DNA from: Phycisphaerae bacterium
Lineage (GTDB): Bacteria > Planctomycetota > Phycisphaerae > SM23-33
DNA: 64,000 nt
Assembly: GCA_011050235.1 (NCBI GenBank)
Contig: DRGC01000008.1
Coordinates: 1 to 64,000 of the forward strand
Direction: 5' to 3'
Below are positions 1-8,003 of this stretch, in pieces. Below the pieces are notes generated by a model. It searched no databases, was not told the origin of the DNA, and saw nothing but the letters and a program-made list of their open reading frames with translations. Each line of letters starts with the position of its first letter. Positions within the stretch are counted from its first letter, which is position 1. The position numbers and the translations under genes were made by a program.

Positions 1-2
1 CC

Positions 3-215
3 GGGCCGGCCCGACGATGTTGCCCGCCTCTGGCGGAGCTTCAGGACCGGTTGGCGGCCCAGATCGACGCGCCCGTTCACATCACAGGCAGCGGCAGCGG
101 GCTGTTCGTCCTGTGCGACGACCCCGCGTCCGCCGGCGCGGTCGCCGAGACGCTTGCCGTCGCCACCCAGGCCGAGGCGGGCGTGAACATTGTGGTCGTT
201 GAGTCGGTGGGCTGA
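3..215 (+). CDS. ispE: 4-diphosphocytidyl-2-C-methyl-D-erythritol kinase, C-terminal part (truncated by window edge)
   Basis: The reading frame is open from the window edge to a TGA at 213-215, giving about 70 residues. It contains PVHITGSGSGLFVLCDD, which resembles the glycine-rich GSGS loop near the C-terminus of GHMP kinases of the IspE type. After it come an Ala-rich helix and a short final strand ending NIVVVESVG. IspE phosphorylates CDP-methylerythritol in the cytoplasmic MEP isoprenoid pathway. The call rests on the C-terminal motif alone because the N-terminal ATP site lies outside the window. Another GHMP kinase such as a homoserine or mevalonate-type kinase is possible. Confidence 0.6.
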   Translation, partial: GPARRCCPPLAELQDRLAAQIDAPVHITGSGSGLFVLCDDPASAGAVAETLAVATQAEAGVNIVVVESVG

Positions 216-232
216 CGTTTCTTAAGGTTGGC

Positions 233-260
233 TTGACCCCAACCGATGGGATGTGATACA
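233..260 (+). promoter_or_regulatory. Putative sigma70-type promoter of tRNA-Ala
   Basis: TTGACC (233-238) is followed after 16 bases by GATACA (255-260), preceded by an extended -10 TG at 252-253. The tRNA begins about 44 bases downstream. A nearby TTGACA at 268-273 has no matching -10. Confidence 0.4.
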
Positions 261-303
261 AAGCAATCTTGACAATTTGCATCGCGGCCCGCGGGCCGAT
301 GAT

Positions 304-376
304 GGGGCTGTAGCGCAGCTGGGAGCGCGCCTGCATGGCATGCAGGAGGTCCGGGGTTCGATCCCCCGCAGCTCCA
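304..376 (+). tRNA. tRNA-Ala (anticodon GGC)
   Basis: The 73-nt sequence folds as a cloverleaf. The acceptor stem GGGGCTG pairs with CAGCTCC with one G-U pair. The anticodon stem CCTGC/GCAGG encloses the loop ATGGCAT with anticodon GGC at 337-339. The T-arm contains GGTTCGATCC and the discriminator base is A at 376. The 3' CCA is not encoded, so it must be added after transcription. Confidence 0.97.
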
Positions 377-412
377 GTGAGTGTATCATTGCGAAACACT
401 CTCTAGCAAGAT

Positions 413-441
413 GAGGTCCATCGGAACAACCGATGGGCCTC
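413..441 (+). terminator. Hairpin, probable terminator or processing site after tRNA-Ala
   Basis: A 12-bp stem (413-424 with 430-441, one G-U pair) closes an AACAA loop. It lies 36 bases after the tRNA. There is no clear T-run after it, so intrinsic termination is uncertain. Confidence 0.5.
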
Positions 442-974
442 GTTGCATATCTGGTGTAAACAAAAGGTTCTGATGCGTCCGGACCGACTCTTTCTTGGCA
501 TGCATGACGGGCCCGGCAGGCCCAGGGGCCGCCAAGCAGTCGCGTGATTGTTCGTGGCGCCCTTGGCGTTCTATCCGGCCAGGTTTTAGCATCGATCTAA
601 GCAATCGCTCGCCGCAAAAGCCTGTCGGGTAATTACATTAACGGTAAATATATTCAGCACTTGCCAGATCTGTTTTTTTGGAGTTCGCCCGGTACCGCGC
701 CTAGACTGAGCAAAGGACATGCGAGGTACATGGGTAGGTTTGTAATGCCCGGCAGCGCATCTTCGCACCTTTCAAGCTGGCTCCACCGTAGGCCATCCGT
801 TGGGCTAGGCTGTCGCGCAATGAGGAGAGTGGCCGACGACATAAGGATTTGTACCTAAAAAGGGCCGCGATGGTCGTGGCCGGGAACGGGAAATCCGAAA
901 TTGAGCGAAGTGTGGCAGGAAGAAGGGCAGAGATGAAGATTGCCAGAACGCTGACGGCTGGAGGAGCGGATGCC
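442..974. other. Non-coding stretch upstream of the PEP-CTERM gene
   Basis: No convincing coding frame lies here. The short open frames on both strands have no ribosome site or recognisable composition. An AT-richer patch around 628-660 could hold a promoter for the gene at 975, but I cannot assign hexamers with confidence. Confidence 0.4.
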
Positions 975-1694
975 ATGCATAGAGCAGTAGTGATAGCGGC
1001 GGCGATGGCCGTGTTGGTCGCAGGGGGAGTTGAGGCTGCAGCGAGTGTCATGAGCATCACTTATGCTTCGATCGCGCCCTCGGTTGACGTGGTGGAGTAC
1101 AACAGCGTCGAGGACCGCAACACGGACGACAACGGCACGGAGCCCATAGCGTCGGAATGGACGTCGGCGCAGCACAGAATCTGGGGCCAAAACTTCAGGC
1201 ACGATGCGGCGGACTTTTGGCTCGATAGCATCACGCTGAAGCTGAACAACGGTGGGGAAGGGACAGCGAACGTCGAGGGTGTGTCGTTCAACATGAAGGT
1301 ATTCAGCTTGGACGATATCAACGACGCGACGCCCAACAGCATTCTTCTGAACGCCATCGGGACCATGCCGGCCTCGATACCGACGGAAATTGGCTACGTG
1401 ACGTTCGACTTCGCCGTCGCCGACCATGTCTTCATGGCCGCCGGCCAGCAGTACGGCTTTACGGTCGACTTTGCGGCACAGGGGCCAACGAACATCACGT
1501 GGTTTCGTGAAGCATGGAACAATAGCAATTACCCCAATGGCCTGGAACTGCTCAGCCGAGATGGCGGGGCCAGTTGGAACACCGTCACTGACTCGATGGC
1601 TTTCTGGGTTGTCGAAGGCGAAATCCCCGAACCGGCCACGCTTAGCCTGCTGGCCTTGGGCGGGCTGGCGATAATTCGGCGTAGGAAGAACTAG
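975..1694 (+). CDS. PEP-CTERM sorting domain protein
   Basis: This is a secreted protein of 239 residues predicted to be sorted by an exosortase. The start is chosen at 975 because GGAGGA lies at 960-965 and the protein then opens with a basic MHR and a hydrophobic signal peptide ending near residue 20. An in-frame ATG at 933 is the main alternative. The body has no family I recognise and is rich in Asn, Thr and aromatic residues, as expected of an extracellular beta-sandwich. The C-terminus is a textbook PEP-CTERM: IPEPATLSLL, then a short hydrophobic segment and IIRRRKN. In this system the tail is cleaved in the membrane and the protein is released or anchored to the surface, often with exopolysaccharide. 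No exosortase is seen in the window. Confidence 0.88.
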   Translation: MHRAVVIAAAMAVLVAGGVEAAASVMSITYASIAPSVDVVEYNSVEDRNTDDNGTEPIASEWTSAQHRIWGQNFRHDAADFWLDSITLKLNNGGEGTANVEGVSFNMKVFSLDDINDATPNSILLNAIGTMPASIPTEIGYVTFDFAVADHVFMAAGQQYGFTVDFAAQGPTNITWFREAWNNSNYPNGLELLSRDGGASWNTVTDSMAFWVVEGEIPEPATLSLLALGGLAIIRRRKN

Positions 1695-1752
1695 GGCCAT
1701 ATTGGCCAAGAATGTAGATGTTTCACTCACAGTTACGCCGCCTCCATATGAG

Positions 1753-1792
1753 AAGTCCCGGTTGGTTCTGACGGCCGATCGGGACTTTTTCC
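1753..1792 (+). terminator. Intrinsic terminator of the PEP-CTERM gene
   Basis: AAGTCCCG (1753-1760) pairs with CGGGACTT (1780-1787), and the stem runs into TTTTT. It stands 58 bases after the stop at 1694 and is well formed. Confidence 0.75.
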
Positions 1793-1876
1793 TTGGGCCC
1801 GGCCCGGCAGGCGGCAAGGCTTGTTTGGGGGCGCGAATGGGCCCACGTTATTTCCGGACAGAAATAAACTTACGTG

Positions 1877-1905
1877 TAGACACCCCCATCGGCGCGATCT
1901 ATAAT
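1877..1905 (+). promoter_or_regulatory. Sigma70-type promoter for the secreted-protein genes
   Basis: TAGACA (1877-1882), a 17-base spacer and a perfect TATAAT (1900-1905) make the best promoter seen in the window. It lies about 115 bases upstream of the start at 2021 and after the terminator at 1753-1792. Confidence 0.65.
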
Positions 1906-2020
1906 AAAAATCGAGGGTGTAAAGGTTAACTGGCAAGCGGCATGTGTTCTCGAGCCCTGTTGCTGGTGGTTTGTGGGAGCGGGGCCTGGTAGGATGAGCG
2001 TCGCGGGAAGGAGTCTGGCG

Positions 2021-2500
2021 ATGAAAATGCAGCAGATCATTCTTATTGGCCTGGTGGTTGTCTTGTTGCCTGCGCTGGGGCCGGCGGGATCGACCTCCGG
2101 TGCGAGAAAGCCTTTCGGCACCTACGAGATCAGCGGCAAGGAACTGTTCGAAGGCGATCCGTTCTTGTTCGAAGGCCCACTCAGGCTTTTCAAACAGAAG
2201 GCCACGATTCGGTTCGACTACCCCGATACCAACCGGAAGACGCTCGTTGCCACGCTCTCCTGGGACAAGGAGTTGGGGAAGAACTCGCTGGAGGCGATCA
2301 AGCGAGGTGGATCGATCCGAAGAAAGCTCACGTTGGCCGGCAAGGTGGGCAAGAGCAAGTGTGAGGGGTATGGGTGGATTCGGATTCGAAGGCGCAACGA
2401 CGGGAGATACAAGATAACGGTCTACTACAACGCGGTCTTCACGGAAGGGCCCTTGATCGGCAGTCGCATCAAAGGCGGCGGCGCCGGCATCAAGGCATGA
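2021..2500 (+). CDS. Small secreted protein of unknown function (paralogue 1 of 3)
   Basis: A 159-residue protein opens MKMQQ and continues with a hydrophobic stretch to about residue 25, typical of a signal peptide. GGAAGGAG at 2006-2013 fixes the start. The mature part holds a pattern shared with the next two genes: GTYEISGKELFEGDP near the N-terminus, a middle TIRFDY strand, SIRRKL, and GWIRIRR near the C-terminus. The strong strand-forming pattern suggests a beta-sandwich. It is the most divergent member of the three and probably the older copy. No enzyme motif or known family was recognised. Confidence 0.75.
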   Translation: MKMQQIILIGLVVVLLPALGPAGSTSGARKPFGTYEISGKELFEGDPFLFEGPLRLFKQKATIRFDYPDTNRKTLVATLSWDKELGKNSLEAIKRGGSIRRKLTLAGKVGKSKCEGYGWIRIRRRNDGRYKITVYYNAVFTEGPLIGSRIKGGGAGIKA

Positions 2501-2557
2501 GGAGTGGCCGAATGCCTGGGATAGCTTGCTACCATGGACAATCTGACATATCGTGGC

Positions 2558-3161
2558 GCGTCCGTAGGGGCTTGCGATGACGATGCAGTAGGGGCATCGT
2601 GCGGACGGCCGCTATGGAAAGGACTTGGACAATGAAACACCTGTATATCATCCTGATGTTGGCGGTCGTCGTAGCCATACCTGCAATTCTGCCGGCAGAT
2701 TCGGATGCGCCCGCACAGAAGGCTTTGGGCACGTACAAAATCATCGGCCGCGAACTGCACAGCGGCGACCCGTACAAGTTCACCGGGACCGTAGGGCTGA
2801 CCAAGAACAAGGTAACCGTCTCGCTCAACTTCAGTAACCCTGACCACGGATCCTTGGGTTTCGTGGGGCTCTTCGAGCCGAAACTCACCGAGACCCTGTT
2901 TGAGGAGCTCGAAATCAACGGCACGATCCGGCGGAAGTTCGTGTTGAAGTCGAAAGCCGACGCGGCGGAAGAGGATGAAGACACACCGCTGAAGTTTGAC
3001 GGCTGGGTGAAGATTCGAAAGACTCAGGATGAGACCTTCGAACTCACGCTCCACTACGAGTTCGGCGACATAGGCGCCCGACACAACGGCGGCGGGAAGG
3101 GCGATCAGGGCTAACGCCCACTGCCACTGCAGCAATAACCTTCTTCAACCGGCCCCATTGC
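2558..3161 (+). repeat. Tandem duplication, unit 1
   Basis: This unit is repeated at an offset of exactly 609 bases up to the stop codon. The identity covers the 5' flank, the ribosome site, the signal peptide, the second half of the gene and the 3' flank with TTCTTCAACCGG. The middle of the gene is much less conserved. Confidence 0.85.
2632..3114 (+). CDS. Small secreted protein of unknown function (paralogue 2 of 3)
   Basis: The protein has 160 residues with a signal peptide (MKHLYIILML start, hydrophobic to about residue 20). The start at 2632 follows GAAAGGA at about 2616-2622; an in-frame ATG at 2614 is less likely because the signal peptide begins at 2632. The mature protein has GTYKIIGREL, GDPYKF and a TVSLNF strand, then EPKLTETLFEELEING, TIRRKFVL and WVKIRKTQDE. 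It is nearly identical to its downstream neighbour in the signal peptide and C-terminal half but differs in residues of about 25-80. Function is unknown; the repeated GxYxIxGREL opening suggests a shared extracellular fold. Confidence 0.78.
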   Translation: MKHLYIILMLAVVVAIPAILPADSDAPAQKALGTYKIIGRELHSGDPYKFTGTVGLTKNKVTVSLNFSNPDHGSLGFVGLFEPKLTETLFEELEINGTIRRKFVLKSKADAAEEDEDTPLKFDGWVKIRKTQDETFELTLHYEFGDIGARHNGGGKGDQG

Positions 3162-3166
3162 GCGAT

Positions 3167-3764
3167 GCGTCCCTCGGGGCTTGCGATGACGATGCAGTAG
3201 GGGCATCGTGCGGACGGCTGCTATGGAAAGGATTTGGACAATGAAACACCTGTATATCATCCTGATGTTGGCGGTCGTCGTCGCCATACCCGCGATTCTA
3301 CCGGCAGATTCGGACGGGCCCACACAGAGCCCCTTTGGCAGGTACAAGATCGTGGGCCGTGAACTGTTCCGTGGCGACCCGTACAAGTTCACGGGCAGCG
3401 TGCTGCTGGAAGAGAAGATGATTACCGTCACGCTGAACTATAGTAACCCTGACCGCCCATCGGCAACGATCATAGGGTTCATCGAGCCGAAACTCACCGA
3501 GACTCTGTTTGAGGAGCTCGAAATCAACGGCACGATCCGGCGGAAGTTCGTGCTGAAATCGGACGCTGAGGCGGCGGAAGAAGACGAAGACATAGTGGTG
3601 AAATCTGTCGGGTGGGTCAAGATTCGAAAGACTCAGGATGAGACCTACGAACTCACGCTCCACTACAGATTCAGTGACGAAGGCCTCCGGCTCACCGGCG
3701 GCGGGAAGGGCCCGAAGAGCTAACGCGCACTGCAGCAGTAACGTTCTTCAACCGGCCTCACTGC
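3167..3764 (+). repeat. Tandem duplication, unit 2
   Basis: This is the second copy of the unit at 2558. It retains the same upstream GGGGCTTGCGATGACGATGC sequence and the same downstream TTCTTCAACCGG. Six bases of the 3' flank are missing relative to unit 1. Confidence 0.85.
3241..3723 (+). CDS. Small secreted protein of unknown function (paralogue 3 of 3)
   Basis: This is a tandem duplicate of the preceding gene with the same length (160 residues), signal peptide and ribosome site. The block from EPKLTETLFEELEING to FVLKS is almost unchanged at DNA level. The segment between the signal peptide and this block has diverged (GRYKIVGREL, VLLEEKMITVTLNY). The acidic linker AEEDED in the last third is shared with paralogue 2. 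Uneven divergence along the gene suggests either gene conversion of the ends or selection for change in the middle. No function can be assigned. Confidence 0.78.
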   Translation: MKHLYIILMLAVVVAIPAILPADSDGPTQSPFGRYKIVGRELFRGDPYKFTGSVLLEEKMITVTLNYSNPDRPSATIIGFIEPKLTETLFEELEINGTIRRKFVLKSDAEAAEEDEDIVVKSVGWVKIRKTQDETYELTLHYRFSDEGLRLTGGGKGPKS

Positions 3765-3797
3765 ACGGATATTCCGAGTGGCGGTGGGGCCGGTTGT

Positions 3798-4397
3798 CTA
3801 TGGTTTTCGGCCGATGACGGTAAAGTCGTTGGGCAGGTAATCGTCGATGATTCGCCAGTTGCAGTCGAACCGGTCGAGAATGGCCCGGACGTCCGTGGGA
3901 TCCCAGTAGAAGCAGTACTCGTAACGGTCGGTCTCCCGGGCGTGCAGCAGGTTGAACACCAGCGCCTCGCGCGACAGCTCCAACAGACGGCCGACCCGGC
4001 GGGGCAAGTCCTCGCGGTTATCGCCGGCATCGAGATTGAACACGCCGGAGGCGAACACGACGTCGAACTGTCGCCCAGCCAGGGCGCCTGGCTGGAAGGG
4101 ATCGACGCACTCGAACGCCGCCGCCGGATGCCGCCGCCGGGCCTCGACGATCATCTTCTCGATGAGGTCCACGCCAAGATAGTCCACCGCCACCCCGCGG
4201 CCCATCAGATATGCAACCAGATCCCCCGTTCCGCAGCCCACATCCAGCAGCGACCGCCGGGCGAGGTCCACGCCATCGGCTAGGACACCGAACCGCGCCT
4301 CCTGCGAGGCGACGTCGGCCCAGTCGGCGATCTCGTGGCTGGGACGATCGGGACCGATGCGGGGTTCGTAATGGCGGCGAACGTGGTCGTCGTCCAC
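3798..4397 (-). CDS. Class I SAM-dependent methyltransferase
   Basis: A 199-residue protein with the Rossmann-type SAM site. Motif I is LLDVGCGTGD at about residues 49-58, the acidic motif II is YLGVDLIEKM, and FDVVFASGVFN matches motif IV. The substrate is unknown; the closest general type is a small-molecule methyltransferase of the Methyltransf_11/25 group. It begins 4 bases after the stop of the 544-aa gene and is the third gene of an apparent operon with the DapF-like epimerase. That context suggests action on a product of the same unknown pathway. Confidence 0.82.
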   Translation of the reverse strand: MDDDHVRRHYEPRIGPDRPSHEIADWADVASQEARFGVLADGVDLARRSLLDVGCGTGDLVAYLMGRGVAVDYLGVDLIEKMIVEARRRHPAAAFECVDPFQPGALAGRQFDVVFASGVFNLDAGDNREDLPRRVGRLLELSREALVFNLLHARETDRYEYCFYWDPTDVRAILDRFDCNWRIIDDYLPNDFTVIGRKP

Positions 4398-4400
4398 GGG

Positions 4401-6035
4401 TCAGCCCTCCGGCGATTCTTCGTAAAGCTCGGCACCGGCGATGACGCTATCATAGAACGCCTCGCCGCCCAGGGCCACGCACCAGGGCAGAATCGCTCCG
4501 CGCGAATCCCAGTAATCCACGTTGGCCGCCTGCCAGTCGACGGCGATCTGCTCGAGCGTGCGCGTGATGACCTCCGTCTCCAACTGGCGGGCCCGGTGCG
4601 ACAGTTCGCGGATCTCGGGCGATTTTGCGTCGATGGTCGCCAGGTCACGGCGGCGGCGGTTTAGGTCGTCGATCTCGTCGAACATGTGCGCGAAAGCGAT
4701 TCTCTGCCATTGCAGACGGCCGTCCTCGGTTTTGAACTTCGCCAGCCTCGCCGCCGCCTCGGCCGACACAGCGCGCCAGTTGTGGGCGAACTCCCGCGCC
4801 GGCAGTTCCGAGCGGCCGAACGCAATGGCCAAATGAGCCGGCAGGGCGATCGGGGTATCGACGGCTTCCATGCGATCCAGCAGACGAAACCGCACCCGCA
4901 GCAACGGCCCGATCGGCTCGGGCAGCAGGCCGCCAGCGGCCAGGCGGCGGTGCAGGGCGTGGACGGCCGGCATATAGGACGAACCGCGATACGGCACGAC
5001 CAGCCCCGTTCCGCCCCCGGCGACGCGGGCCTGGAGGACCAGCAGGGGGGCCTTCCCCGTCAGGCACAACACGCCCGCCTCACGCAGATCGCGAGTCGGC
5101 AGGCCGCCATCGACCAACCGGAAGCGGCGCTGGCCGATCCGCAGCTCGTCGCCTTCCAGAAACACCTCCGTGCGGGCAAGCCGGCCGTCGACATCGACCG
5201 CCGCGAACAGCGGCAACTCGCCGTCGGCGGTCGCTAGCGGGTGCAGGCCGGTGTGAGTGTGGGCCATGGCTTGGTTGTACAGGTCCGCCGCTCGATCGTA
5301 GTGGCGGACGAACACATTCAGCAGCTCCGTCTGGGCCGGGTCGGCGCCGACGGCGAAAAGATTCGAGGTGATATCGAGCGTCACCGCCGGGTCATTGTCG
5401 ACATACGCGCCGAGCCAGTCGCGATACATATCCACGACGCTCCCGTCGCGATGCTGTGCGACCAGCCCGTCGATCCGGCTGCGTTCGGTCTGCATCCAGT
5501 CGCGCACGCGCTGCTGTGAGTCGGCGGCGGGGAAGCGCGCGAGCAGGTCGGCCTCGGCGATTTGCATCATCTCGGCCAAGCGGTCGGTGATCTCGGCGAC
5601 GGCCAGATCGCCGATCAGGCGATGGTGCTCCTGATCGCCCGCATAGCTGGGGCCGATCAGTTGCCACGTGTCGCCGGGGGAATAGCGGTCATACAGATCG
5701 TTGACGGTCCCCCCAAGGCGCCGGGCCAGGGCGGCCGTCGTCAGGCCCGTGAGCGACTCCCAGTGGCGAACATCCACGGGCAACCGGCCGAGGAACTCCG
5801 AGTAGAACAGCGCCGCCCCCCAGTCCGCGCCGCCGCTGCCGTAGTAGCGTTCCATCGCCAGCCGCAGCGACCCATCCCCATGACCCGCCGAGTCAACAGG
5901 ACTCGCCCCGACAGCGGTGAAGGCGACGTCGATGTCTTCGATGAAGTGACGTACAGTGCCCCCGCTGCGGGCGACGGCCTGCAGCTTGGGCAGGGCGTCC
6001 CACAGGCTGTGACAGTTCTGGTCGATGCTGAACAT
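4401..6035 (-). CDS. Conserved hypothetical protein, 544 aa
   Basis: The start at 6035 (MFSIDQNCHS) lies 11 bases after the stop of the DapF-like gene. The frame stays open upstream, but that part is antisense-like translation of the epimerase gene. The protein has no signal peptide or membrane segment and is mostly helical at both ends. An Arg-rich predicted coiled region around residues 450-500 (DLNRRRRDLATID) follows a more beta-rich middle (residues about 250-390). I do not recognise the family and see no nucleotide-binding or metal motif. Its place between an epimerase-like and a methyltransferase gene suggests a joint pathway. Confidence 0.7.
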   Translation of the reverse strand: MFSIDQNCHSLWDALPKLQAVARSGGTVRHFIEDIDVAFTAVGASPVDSAGHGDGSLRLAMERYYGSGGADWGAALFYSEFLGRLPVDVRHWESLTGLTTAALARRLGGTVNDLYDRYSPGDTWQLIGPSYAGDQEHHRLIGDLAVAEITDRLAEMMQIAEADLLARFPAADSQQRVRDWMQTERSRIDGLVAQHRDGSVVDMYRDWLGAYVDNDPAVTLDITSNLFAVGADPAQTELLNVFVRHYDRAADLYNQAMAHTHTGLHPLATADGELPLFAAVDVDGRLARTEVFLEGDELRIGQRRFRLVDGGLPTRDLREAGVLCLTGKAPLLVLQARVAGGGTGLVVPYRGSSYMPAVHALHRRLAAGGLLPEPIGPLLRVRFRLLDRMEAVDTPIALPAHLAIAFGRSELPAREFAHNWRAVSAEAAARLAKFKTEDGRLQWQRIAFAHMFDEIDDLNRRRRDLATIDAKSPEIRELSHRARQLETEVITRTLEQIAVDWQAANVDYWDSRGAILPWCVALGGEAFYDSVIAGAELYEESPEG

Positions 6036-6046
6036 GGCGGAGCGGG

Positions 6047-6955
6047 CTAGCCCCCCGAGTCGGCCGACAGGGCCTCTGCCAGCAGGCCTTTGGAGATGTC
6101 GCCGCGGTAAAGAAGGTGCACCGGCGACTCCAGGCACAGGTCGTCGATCTCGCCTCGGCCGTTGACGGTGAAGAAAACTCGCAGCGTCTCGCCGCCGCGG
6201 GTGTGGACGCGCACGGATTGATCGCAGGGCGTAAAGTCGGGCTTCCAGTCGAAGCGTCTGGCCGTCAGCATCGCCGCGGCCGCCGAGCCCGTGCCGCAGG
6301 CCAACGTCTCGCCCTCGACGCCGAACTCCCACGTGCGCAGGGCGATTTCACCTTCGCCGAGGACCTGGACAAAGTTGGCGTTGGCGCCCCGCGGCTGAAA
6401 CAGGTCATGATGACGCAGCGCCGGGCCCAGGCCGGCGACATCGGCGGCGGCGATGTCATCGACGTAGGTCACCACGTGCGGGATGCCGGTGACGACAAAG
6501 TCGCACGTCAAGGTCTGGTCGCCGACGGGCACCTGCAGATCGGTCCGGAGTTGCTCAGGCAGGGAGATGCAGACGCGCGTGTAGCCGTCGTCGACGGGGC
6601 TGCCTCGCATGACGCCGGCGAGCGTCAGGATGCGGACCTCATCGCGAGGGATATGGCCCATGACGAAGGCCCAGTGCACGTAACACGCCGTGCCGTTGCC
6701 GCACAACTCCACCTCCGATCCGTCGGCCTCGAAGATGCGGGCGCTGATATCGGCCTCATCGGTCGTATCGAGCCGCTGATGGAAGATCAGCCCGTCGGCG
6801 CCGATCCCCGTATGTCGCCGGCACAACGTGCGGGCGAACTGGCCGCTACGGGCCGGGTCGGCGAGCAGGTCGTCGAACCGACCGTCGGAATTGTCCAGGC
6901 AGAAGAAGTCGTTGCCGGCGGCGGTCAGTTTCCAAAACGAAACATTCTCAAGCAT
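6047..6955 (-). CDS. dapF: Diaminopimelate epimerase family protein (divergent active site)
   Basis: A 302-residue protein of the DapF fold. DapF interconverts LL- and meso-diaminopimelate with two cysteines in the cytoplasm, for lysine and peptidoglycan. Both cysteines are present: C85 in ELCGNG and the second in ETLACGTG. AGNDFF and RHTGIGADGL are also typical. Three residues that bind substrate in known DapF are changed. NxDGS reads EADGS, GNPH reads GIPH, and ERGxxGET reads EFGVEGET, which loses the Arg. CGNGxR also reads CGNGTA. It may be a lineage-specific DapF or an epimerase with another substrate. It heads an operon with the unknown 544-aa gene and a methyltransferase. Confidence 0.75.
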   Translation of the reverse strand: MLENVSFWKLTAAGNDFFCLDNSDGRFDDLLADPARSGQFARTLCRRHTGIGADGLIFHQRLDTTDEADISARIFEADGSEVELCGNGTACYVHWAFVMGHIPRDEVRILTLAGVMRGSPVDDGYTRVCISLPEQLRTDLQVPVGDQTLTCDFVVTGIPHVVTYVDDIAAADVAGLGPALRHHDLFQPRGANANFVQVLGEGEIALRTWEFGVEGETLACGTGSAAAAMLTARRFDWKPDFTPCDQSVRVHTRGGETLRVFFTVNGRGEIDDLCLESPVHLLYRGDISKGLLAEALSADSGG

Positions 6956-7051
6956 GGGATGCCCACTATACCCATCGGCCGGAACGATTCAAAGCGTCCT
7001 GCGCCGCGGGTGCGGGAAATGCCCCCAAGAAGGCACTTTCTCTGAGCAGTC

Positions 7052-7079
7052 TTGACATTTTTGGCCGATTCACTAGAGT
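7052..7079 (+). promoter_or_regulatory. Promoter of tRNA-Leu
   Basis: TTGACA (7052-7057), a 16-base spacer and TAGAGT (7074-7079) lie about 43 bases before the tRNA. Confidence 0.55.
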
Positions 7080-7121
7080 AGCCCCACACAGTGAGCACTG
7101 GCCGGTCGAGTGCTCGACGCC

Positions 7122-7205
7122 GCGGCCGTGGCGGAATTGGCAGACGCGCAGGCTTCAGGTGCCTGTCTCCTTAGGGAGGTGGAGGTTCGACTCCTCTCGG
7201 CCGCA
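7122..7205 (+). tRNA. tRNA-Leu (anticodon CAG)
   Basis: An 84-nt class II tRNA. Acceptor stem GCGGCCG pairs with CGGCCGC and the discriminator is A at 7205. The anticodon stem CAGGC/GCCTG closes a loop with CAG at 7156-7158. A long variable arm (TCTCCTTAGGGAG region) and T-arm GGTTCGACTCC are present. CCA is not encoded. Confidence 0.95.
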
Positions 7206-7239
7206 ATTCTTCTTGTCGCTACCCACGGGGAGGGGCCAT

Positions 7240-7968
7240 TCAGCGCATGCACCACCCGCCGTCGACGCGGAGGGTCTGGCCGGTGATGTAGTCGTTGCGG
7301 ACCAGGAACACCACGGCGGCGGCGATATCCTCGGGCGTTCCGGCGCGGGGGAGGGGGACCTGCTTTAGCACGTTCTGCTTCTGCTGCTCGGTGCAATCGT
7401 CTTGCCACAGGATCGCCCCCGGTGCGACGGCGTTGACGCAGATCTTCCGGCCGGCCAGGGCCTTGGCACTGCTGCCCGTCAGGGCCGCCAAGGCCGCCTT
7501 GGACGCGCAGTAGGCCGGGAAACCGGGCCAGGTTCTCTCGGCGGCGATGTCGGTGATATTGACGATCGCGCCGCCGTCGGGCATTAGGGGCAGGGCGTAG
7601 CGAATGCACAGCGCCGGCGCCCGAGCGTTGACGGCCAATTCGGCGTCCCACTGGGCGGCCGTCAGCGAGTCGATGGGGGTGCGATTGTAGGTGGCGGCGC
7701 TGTTGACGAGCACGTCGACGTGGCTGAACGTCTGGGCAATGGCTTCGAACAGCCGCTCGATATCGGCCGGGTCGGCCAGATCGGCCTGAAACGCCTCGCT
7801 CCGGCCGCCGGCGCGGCGGACGGCCTGGACGGTCTCGTCGGCGGCCCTTGCGGAGCGATGGTAATGGACGGCCACATCGGCTCCGGCATCGGCCAAGCCC
7901 GTTGCAATCGCCCGGCCGAGGCGCCGAGCCGCTCCGGTGACCACAGCGATCTTTCCGTGCAGTTCCAT
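7240..7968 (-). CDS. SDR-family oxidoreductase, pteridine reductase-like
   Basis: A 242-residue classical short-chain dehydrogenase. The cofactor motif is TGAARRLGRA near residues 11-20; the double Arg is typical of NADPH-dependent pteridine or dihydromonapterin reductases (FolM/PTR1 type). LVNSAA, the YCASKAAL active site (Tyr-x3-Lys) and the terminal VDGGWCMR are all present. The start at 7968 (MELHGK) is the first Met before the first strand. It might reduce dihydropterins; a general FabG-like ketoreductase is the alternative. It ends 35 bases from the tRNA-Leu, which runs convergently. Confidence 0.8.
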   Translation of the reverse strand: MELHGKIAVVTGAARRLGRAIATGLADAGADVAVHYHRSARAADETVQAVRRAGGRSEAFQADLADPADIERLFEAIAQTFSHVDVLVNSAATYNRTPIDSLTAAQWDAELAVNARAPALCIRYALPLMPDGGAIVNITDIAAERTWPGFPAYCASKAALAALTGSSAKALAGRKICVNAVAPGAILWQDDCTEQQKQNVLKQVPLPRAGTPEDIAAAVVFLVRNDYITGQTLRVDGGWCMR

Positions 7969-8003
7969 TCTGTTGTCACGCCGCGCCGCGCGGCGGCCCG
8001 GGG

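Noticed and set aside
268..273. TTGACA just upstream of tRNA-Ala as its -35 box
   Set aside because: No -10-like sequence lies 16-18 bases downstream, and the next bases are GC-rich; the box at 233 fits better.
7122..7205. tRNA-Leu as possible attachment site of the phage-derived block
   Set aside because: The tRNA lies 16 kb from the block, and no partial copy of its 3' end is seen near 23 kb or 46 kb.
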